Of a stretch of 33,543 nt of DNA, positions 30,353 through 33,543 are shown one piece after another (within the stretch, counting starts at the first letter, position 1; each line of letters opens with the position of its first letter). This DNA comes from Oscillospiraceae bacterium (GTDB lineage Bacteria > Bacillota > Clostridia > Oscillospirales > Oscillospiraceae). The notes beneath the pieces were generated by a model. It made no database searches. It was not told the DNA's origin and saw only the letters and a program-made list of their open reading frames with translations. The position numbers were made by a program, and so were the translations under genes. The DNA lies in assembly GCA_017429835.1 (NCBI GenBank), contig JAFROD010000015.1:1-33543 (forward strand). The letters are read 5' to 3'.

Positions 30353-31042
30353 TTACGATTCGATATCCAATGCCGAGACCACGCCGGGCATGGACTGGAT
30401 CTGGCTTACCAGAGCGGCGGGCCGCAGGTTGCCGCGCAGGAAAACGTCCGCAGAATAATCCGCCTCCGTATTCTCGTCGAGCGACTGGATCTGCAGACTC
30501 CGGATGGACATGCCACTGTCCTTGCAGAAGCGCAGCACCTCGTCCAGCGCGTCTTTGTTGTTGTAAAGAACTTCGATGGTAAACTCCGGGCGGCGGGGAA
30601 GGTGGGCGGTCAGGCGTCCGAGCAGGGTCTCGGAGATCAGGATCAGCGCAGTGCCCAGAATACCGAGCTCAAAATAGCCGCTGCCGATTGCCAGACCCAC
30701 GATGCCGGTCGTCCAAAGACCGGCGGCGGTGGTCAGACCCTTGATGCTGAGCTTTTTCGTGATAATGATCGAGCCCGCGCCGATGAAGCCGAGTCCCGTA
30801 ATGATCTGACCGCCGATACGGGAAATGTCCGCAGGGAGCCTGAGCCCCACGTAGAGGTAGATGCCCGTGATGGCGGTCACGGCTGCGCCGAGGCAGACCA
30901 GAATGTGCGTTCGGAAACCGGCAGGGCGGTTCTTGGAGGAACGCTCCAGGCCGACCAGCGTGCCGCAGACGCAGGCAAGCAGCAGACGCAGCACTACGGA
31001 GAGGAACGTCAATTCGCGCAGTGGATTCAAAAATGACAACAT
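30353..31042 (-). CDS. mgtC: MgtC/SapB family membrane protein (second of pair)
   Basis: The product has 229 residues. Four to five spans fill about residues 10-150 with the family blocks 'GLERSSKNRPAGFRTHILVCLGAA', 'GLGFIGAGSIII' and 'KGLTTAAGLWTTGIVGLA'. The C-terminal ~75 residues look like an ACT-type fold ('FTIEVLYNNKDALDEVL'). MgtC proteins help survival at low magnesium or in hosts and can influence the F-type ATP synthase; they are not proven transporters. The ribosome site AGGAGG is 8 bases from the ATG. It lies 17 bases after the first MgtC gene, in the same operon. Confidence 0.9.
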   Translation of the reverse strand: MLSFLNPLRELTFLSVVLRLLLACVCGTLVGLERSSKNRPAGFRTHILVCLGAAVTAITGIYLYVGLRLPADISRIGGQIITGLGFIGAGSIIITKKLSIKGLTTAAGLWTTGIVGLAIGSGYFELGILGTALILISETLLGRLTAHLPRRPEFTIEVLYNNKDALDEVLRFCKDSGMSIRSLQIQSLDENTEADYSADVFLRGNLRPAALVSQIQSMPGVVSALDIES

Positions 31043-31059
31043 GCAGAGTTCCTCCTTCC

Positions 31060-31794
31060 TTACTGGATCAGCTCTTGAACCGAGCGCACGCAGTTCAGCT
31101 CCGCGACGGAGGAGAGTATGCCGGAATGGGAGCTGTTCTCTTTGCTGAGCTGCACGATGAAGATGGCGTTGGGCCAGGCGTCTCCGCTGTGATCTGTGCG
31201 TTCCACGTCGATATCATAGATCTCGGCGTTTTGCGCCTTTATGACCTCGGATATCCTGTCGATATCCTGCACCTCGCCGAATTCCACGTTGAGGGTGATG
31301 TTCCGGTGGCGGCGCTTATAGGCGATTTCCAGAGGCGCAGCCGCATTGAGGATCACGACCACGATCACGGCGGCGAGGACGGTCAGCTCATAAAAACCGG
31401 CTCCGGCAGCAACGCCCAGGCATACCGTTGTAAACAGACCGGTCGCCGTGGTGAGCCCCTTGACCTGCTGATGGGCGGTCTTGACGATAATGCCCGCGCC
31501 GAGGAAGCCGATGCCCGTCAGCGCCTGCGACGCCAGTCGGGAGGCGTCGAATTTCTGACCGACTTCATCTACCACAGGCTTCCACGCGGTCTGGAGCATT
31601 TGATACAGGAACAGGGTGACCAGCACGGACATGCACGCGCCGATGGAGGTCAGCACGTAGGTTCGCATACCGGCAGTCCGCTGCATGGCGGAACGGCCGA
31701 AACCGATCCCCGTGCCGCAGGCAAGCGCCAGCAGCAGCCGCGCCAGCGCGGAAAGAAACGTAAATTCCCGCAAGGGGTCAAGCGCATGAATCAT
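31060..31794 (-). CDS. MgtC/SapB family membrane protein (first of pair)
   Basis: The product has 244 residues from ATG 31794. Longer frames begin upstream of, or within, the promoter at 31833-31861, so the start after GAAAGGTG is preferred; an ATG at 31830 would sit at the transcription start. Family blocks are visible: 'GFGRSAMQRTAGMRTYVLTSIGA', 'GIGFLGAGIIV' and 'KGLTTATGLFTTVCLGVAAGAG'. The C-terminal domain starts near 'RHRNITLNVEFGEV'. It differs from its neighbour in replacing GLER with GFGR at the first conserved block. The pair probably works together or has divided tasks. Confidence 0.87.
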   Translation of the reverse strand: MIHALDPLREFTFLSALARLLLALACGTGIGFGRSAMQRTAGMRTYVLTSIGACMSVLVTLFLYQMLQTAWKPVVDEVGQKFDASRLASQALTGIGFLGAGIIVKTAHQQVKGLTTATGLFTTVCLGVAAGAGFYELTVLAAVIVVVILNAAAPLEIAYKRRHRNITLNVEFGEVQDIDRISEVIKAQNAEIYDIDVERTDHSGDAWPNAIFIVQLSKENSSHSGILSSVAELNCVRSVQELIQ

Positions 31795-31832
31795 ACCAAG
31801 CGCACCTTTCAAACGAAAAAATGACTGCATAC

Positions 31833-31861
31833 AGAATACCAAAAAACCGACAGAAATACAA
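31833..31861 (-). promoter_or_regulatory. Promoter of the mgtC pair
   Basis: Read on the minus strand, TTGTAT (31861-31856), a 17-bp spacer and TATTCT (31838-31833) with an extended TGG lie about 38 bases before ATG 31794. No Mg-sensing leader is visible in this short 5' UTR. Confidence 0.6.
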
Positions 31862-31887
31862 GAGGAAACCGGAAAAACGACAAAAAG

Positions 31888-31917
31888 CAAGCGGCGACCG
31901 AAGCACGGCCGCCGCTT
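31888..31917 (-). terminator. Second, weaker terminator-like hairpin
   Basis: AAGCGGCG with CGCCGCTT and a long GC-rich loop is followed on the minus strand by GCTTTTTG. It is downstream of the XRE gene's main terminator and just ahead of the mgtC promoter, so it may be a fail-safe. Confidence 0.5.
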
Positions 31918-31944
31918 GGGCGGAACGAAAGGTTCAAAATAATA

Positions 31945-31974
31945 GAAAGCAGTCACACTGCTGTGACTGCTTTC
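31945..31974 (-). terminator. Terminator of the XRE gene
   Basis: A 13-bp perfect stem, GAAAGCAGTCACA (31945-31957) with TGTGACTGCTTTC (31962-31974), has a 4-base loop. TATTATTTT follows on the minus strand. Confidence 0.8.
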
Positions 31975-31977
31975 GTT

Positions 31978-32226
31978 TCAATCGTCGTCTTCGTCAAAGG
32001 CGTAATCGTTCAATTCCTTGAAATCGAGAAATTCGGACAGGGTCATATTGAACGCCAGTGCGATCTTATGCAGCGTCTTAACGCGGGGGTTCTTCGTTAG
32101 CCCGCGCACGATGTTGTCCAACGTGGACTGCTTGACGCCGCTCATGGTAGCCAGCTTGTTGATCGCAATGCCGCGCTCCCTGCACAGCGCGCGAATACGC
32201 TTGATATACAGCTCGGAATACTCCAT
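31978..32226 (-). CDS. XRE/Cro-type helix-turn-helix regulator
   Basis: The product has 82 residues. The HTH (about 8-66) reads 'IKRIRALCRERGIAINKLATMSGVKQSTLDNIVRGLTKNPRVKTLHKIALAF' (landmarks: INKLATMSGV recognition region, TLDNIVRG), the common small one-domain Cro/C1 form. A short acidic tail (FDEDDD) follows. It is divergent from the small gene at 32383-32547. Three ACCCG-N4-CGGGT palindromes lie in the intergenic region, and one starts 24 bp upstream of its own ATG. The simplest reading is that it binds these, represses the small gene and itself, and responds to an unknown signal. Confidence 0.9.
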   Translation of the reverse strand: MEYSELYIKRIRALCRERGIAINKLATMSGVKQSTLDNIVRGLTKNPRVKTLHKIALAFNMTLSEFLDFKELNDYAFDEDDD

Positions 32227-32249
32227 ACGACTGCCTCATCACAATTATT

Positions 32250-32263
32250 ACCCGTTCGTGGGT
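32250..32263. promoter_or_regulatory. Operator copy 1
   Basis: ACCCGTTCGTGGGT is the least perfect copy (ACCC-N6-GGGT). It lies 24 bp upstream of the XRE start codon, in its likely promoter or leader. Confidence 0.6.
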
Positions 32264-32297
32264 TACAACCATGATAGCAACGAAAATGGAGATAATT

Positions 32298-32311
32298 ACC
32301 CGAATACGGGT
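32298..32311. promoter_or_regulatory. Operator copy 2
   Basis: ACCCGAATACGGGT is a perfect 5-4-5 palindrome. Its last base is the first base of the -35 box of the small gene's promoter. Its centre is 48 bp from that of copy 1. Confidence 0.75.
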
Positions 32312-32339
32312 TGACTTCCGTACATTTTTTCGATATAAT
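32311..32339 (+). promoter_or_regulatory. Promoter of the 54-residue gene
   Basis: TTGACT (32311-32316), a 17-bp spacer and TATAAT (32334-32339) form a strong core. It is flanked on both sides by ACCCG-N4-CGGGT operators, so it is expected to be strong but repressed. Confidence 0.8.
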
Positions 32340-32346
32340 GAGACTT

Positions 32347-32360
32347 ACCCGAACACGGGC
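32347..32360. promoter_or_regulatory. Operator copy 3
   Basis: ACCCGAACACGGGC has one end mismatch. It covers roughly +1 to +14 of the small gene's transcript, and its centre is 49 bp from that of copy 2. Confidence 0.7.
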
Positions 32361-32382
32361 ATATTTTCGAGGGAGTGTGCGT

Positions 32383-32547
32383 GTGGCAGATTATCAGAGA
32401 ATGTATGCGATCCTGTGCAAAGCGATTGACGACGCAATCGATCCGTTGAAGAAGATCCCTCTTGCGTTGCCGTGGGCAGCGCGTCTGCGCAAGGCGCTGC
32501 TGGAAGCGGAGGACGTATATATTGACGCCGAACGGACAGACGGGTGA
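32383..32547 (+). CDS. Small helical protein of 54 residues
   Basis: The start is GTG 32383, with GGGAG (32371-32375) 7 bases upstream. An internal ATG at 32401 (48 residues) is the alternative. The sequence (MADYQRMYAILCKAIDDAIDPL, then an IPLALPWAARLRKALLEAEDVYIDA stretch) suggests two amphipathic helices with no signal or membrane segment. Similar small proteins are common beside regulators in Clostridia, from my memory of the pattern; no function is known to me. Its strong promoter sits between two operators of the divergent XRE protein, so it is probably that regulator's main target. Confidence 0.7.
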   Translation: MADYQRMYAILCKAIDDAIDPLKKIPLALPWAARLRKALLEAEDVYIDAERTDG

Positions 32548-32567
32548 TATTGCGATAAATCCAACCG

Positions 32568-32649
32568 TGCCCAGGGGCATTTCACATGGCGAAGCCATAT
32601 TTCACGCGCGCAGCGCATTGCACAAATCCACGCAAGTGGATTGATTTCG
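32568..32649. repeat. Array of four mini-hairpins separated by ATTTCAC heptamers
   Basis: The hairpins are TGCCC-AG-GGGCA (32568-32579), ATGGC-GAA-GCCAT (32586-32598), GCGC-GCA-GCGC (32606-32616) and AATCCAC-GCAA-GTGGATT (32625-32642). They are separated by ATTTCAC, ATTTCAC and ATTGCAC and followed by GATTTCG. Stem sequences differ fully; only the spacer and the purine-rich loops are kept. It lies in the 493-base gap 32548-33040, which otherwise holds two terminators and a second array and no convincing gene. Confidence 0.75.
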
Positions 32650-32651
32650 TT

Positions 32652-32685
32652 GAAAGACCGCCATCCAAAAGGATGGCGGTCTTTC
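32652..32685. terminator. Bidirectional terminator after the hairpin array
   Basis: A 15-bp perfect stem, GAAAGACCGCCATCC with GGATGGCGGTCTTTC, has an AAAA loop. It would end the transcript of the 54-residue gene together with the array. Confidence 0.85.
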
Positions 32686-32751
32686 ATGGTGGACGATATA
32701 GGACGCTTCCGCGGCGGGCAAATAATTCCCTGTTCTCGTCCTGCGTCCACA

Positions 32752-32789
32752 AAAAAATCAGCCACGCCACACGGCATGACTGATTTTTT
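32752..32789. terminator. Bidirectional terminator-like hairpin
   Basis: AAAAAATCAG (32752-32761) and CTGATTTTTT (32780-32789) enclose an imperfect inner stem (CGCC-ACAC-GGC with mismatches). No gene clearly ends here; the ~65 bases between this and the preceding terminator show no recognisable feature. Confidence 0.6.
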
Positions 32790-32839
32790 GGAAGGGTAGA
32801 ACAAAAAAGATGCCAACTTTCAGCTCTGCCTTTGGAGGC

Positions 32840-32938
32840 ATATCACCCGTGAGACAGGAACAATATCACCCAGAGGCGAAGACCATATCACCCGTGAAAC
32901 GGTGGCCGTATCACTCAAACGGTGAAGACTAACTCACC
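32840..32938. repeat. Degenerate 22-23-bp tandem array with ATATCAC starts
   Basis: Units begin at 32840, 32863, 32885 and 32908 with ATATCAC, ATATCAC, ATATCAC and GTATCAC, and a decayed TAACTCAC is at 32930. Steps are 23, 22, 23 and 22 bp. Unit 3 folds as CACC(C)GT-GAA-ACGGTG. The heptamer differs from that of the first array by one base. Confidence 0.65.
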
Positions 32939-32999
32939 TGCCTGGTGCTTCTTTGAGGTTGACATAATATATGGCCTGCGGCACCACAAAGCAAGGAAA

Positions 33000-33023
33000 C
33001 GGTCTTGCAAAACAACGAGACCG
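33000..33023 (-). terminator. Weak terminator-like hairpin behind the 83-residue gene
   Basis: CGGTCT (33000-33005) pairs with AGACCG (33018-33023) in a 6-bp stem with a loop of about 12 bases; TTTCCTTGCTTT follows on the minus strand. Confidence 0.4.
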
Positions 33024-33040
33024 ATGTGCGAGGGTTTAAA

Positions 33041-33292
33041 TCAAAGCGTCAAATCCCATGCGGTATTTGGGACCAACCGATCAGCGTTTTCAAATTCGAG
33101 TGCCACATACTCAGCTGCAGTCATACCGTAAGTCGCGGCAAGTTCCTCTTGCAGGGCGCCCATTGCGGCATCAAAGGGGTCCGGATAACCAAAATCAGAA
33201 GCAGTGTATCCGCACCCAAGTTCCCTGTCGACCGCTCTCTGCTCATCCAATTCATACATCTTTTTTATAATATCCTTCCGTTGTCTCCTCAA
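33041..33292 (-). CDS. Orphan small protein with TTG start
   Basis: The product has 83 residues from TTG 33292, which has AAAGGAGG 8 bases upstream. An ATG at 33259 would give 72 residues but has no good ribosome site. It is charged and helical with no signal peptide: 'KDIIKKMYELDEQRAVDRELG', 'GYTASDFGYPDPFDAAMGALQEELAATYGMTAAEYVALE' (landmarks only: YPDPFDAAM, YGMTAAEYV). The family is not recognised. It stands alone between the repeat arrays and the window edge. The bases around it are more AT-rich than the rest of the window, which may point to acquired DNA. Confidence 0.65.
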   Translation of the reverse strand: MRRQRKDIIKKMYELDEQRAVDRELGCGYTASDFGYPDPFDAAMGALQEELAATYGMTAAEYVALEFENADRLVPNTAWDLTL

Positions 33293-33360
33293 GGCAAGAG
33301 CCTCCTTTCTCGCGGATAGTAAGCCTAAAGCGCTGGAGTTTTCAGCCTGCAGGCAAGTAT

Positions 33361-33393
33361 AATCCCAGCCTGTTTTCAGATCAGGCTGGGATT
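33361..33393. terminator. Hairpin, probable terminator
   Basis: A 12-bp perfect stem, AATCCCAGCCTG (33361-33372) with CAGGCTGGGATT (33382-33393), has a 9-base loop. The flanking T-runs are weak on both strands. It probably ends a gene lying beyond the right edge on the minus strand. Confidence 0.55.
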
Positions 33394-33543
33394 GTAATTG
33401 TTATGGGAAAGAGCGCGCAAACGTACACCAAAGCATAGAAAGAAGGCCTAAAAGTATACCAGTACAACATAGATCGCATCTTTGACCTTGTATATAGAAA
33501 TACCTTTAAGTACTGATTTTATCTATTCCGATCGAGTGAAGCA
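33394..33543. other. AT-rich edge without a recognised gene
   Basis: Stop codons occur in all frames on both strands, except for short open stretches of under 30 codons without a ribosome site. No promoter or RNA gene was recognised. Confidence 0.4.

Noticed and set aside
32394..32816. A 140-codon minus-strand open frame over the first array
   Set aside because: It crosses two terminators and the 54-residue gene, has no ribosome site, and its protein is made from translated hairpin repeats.
32568..32938. The hairpin arrays as a CRISPR array
   Set aside because: The constant part is only 7 bp and the units are 18-26 bp with self-complementary variable parts, unlike repeats of 23 bp or more with unique spacers; no cas genes.
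33005..33319. A 104-codon plus-strand open frame at the right end
   Set aside because: It lies antisense to the better-supported 83-residue gene, which has an AAAGGAGG site, and shows no recognisable sequence.

Overview
The window looks like a chromosomal segment of a high-GC, Gram-positive, strictly anaerobic Clostridia species, most likely from the Oscillospiraceae (Ruminococcaceae) group of gut bacteria. The basis is sigma-A-type promoters, AGGAGG ribosome sites, lipobox lipoproteins, S-layer-homology (SLH) anchored proteins with the NPFxDV...CTRxQIVTFLWR pattern typical of these gut Firmicutes, a reverse rubrerythrin beside a PerR-type Fur protein, and acetylase-type lysine synthesis (DapH). 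No rRNA, tRNA, CRISPR array, insertion sequence or phage gene was recognised.

Region 1 (1-9304, plus strand) encodes secreted macromolecule-handling proteins. It holds the tail of a truncated paralogue, a 1556-residue modular secreted endonuclease I, a small ferritin-like protein with a Pro/Met repeat, and an 1148-residue PHP-type phosphoesterase with cysteine-rich repeats and three SLH domains. Region 2 (9355-10864, minus) holds three related small lipoproteins of unknown role.

Region 3 (10921-22964, minus) is the most interesting part. Three large SLH-anchored proteins are interleaved with a NarL/LuxR-type response regulator and preceded by a sensor-like membrane protein that overlaps a histidine kinase. 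Each SLH gene has the same promoter: an inverted repeat CCGCCAAAYGGCGG, one base, a -35 box TAGACA, exactly 17 bp, then a good -10 box. The regulator gene lies 30 bp behind one SLH gene and so probably shares that promoter. This suggests a self-contained, positively autoregulated surface-protein regulon.

Region 4 (23114-24967, minus) is an oxidative-stress block: perR and reverse rubrerythrin in one operon, a small membrane protein, a remnant of a second rubrerythrin gene end, and a conserved-looking unknown. Region 5 (24990-27360, plus) is a MinD-like ATPase, a methylglyoxal-synthase-like protein lacking expected catalytic residues, DapH, and then a stand-alone TipAS domain protein. Region 6 (27406-31861) has thioredoxin with a minimal ferredoxin:thioredoxin-reductase-like partner, a DUF6273-like lipoprotein, an unknown membrane protein, and two tandem MgtC/SapB proteins.

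Region 7 (31978-33543) has an XRE regulator divergent from a 54-residue protein, with three evenly spaced ACCCG-N4-CGGGT operators between and around their starts. Two arrays of short units spaced by AT(T/A)TCAC heptamers follow, then an orphan 83-residue gene. All functional statements come from reading motifs by eye; no database search was possible.
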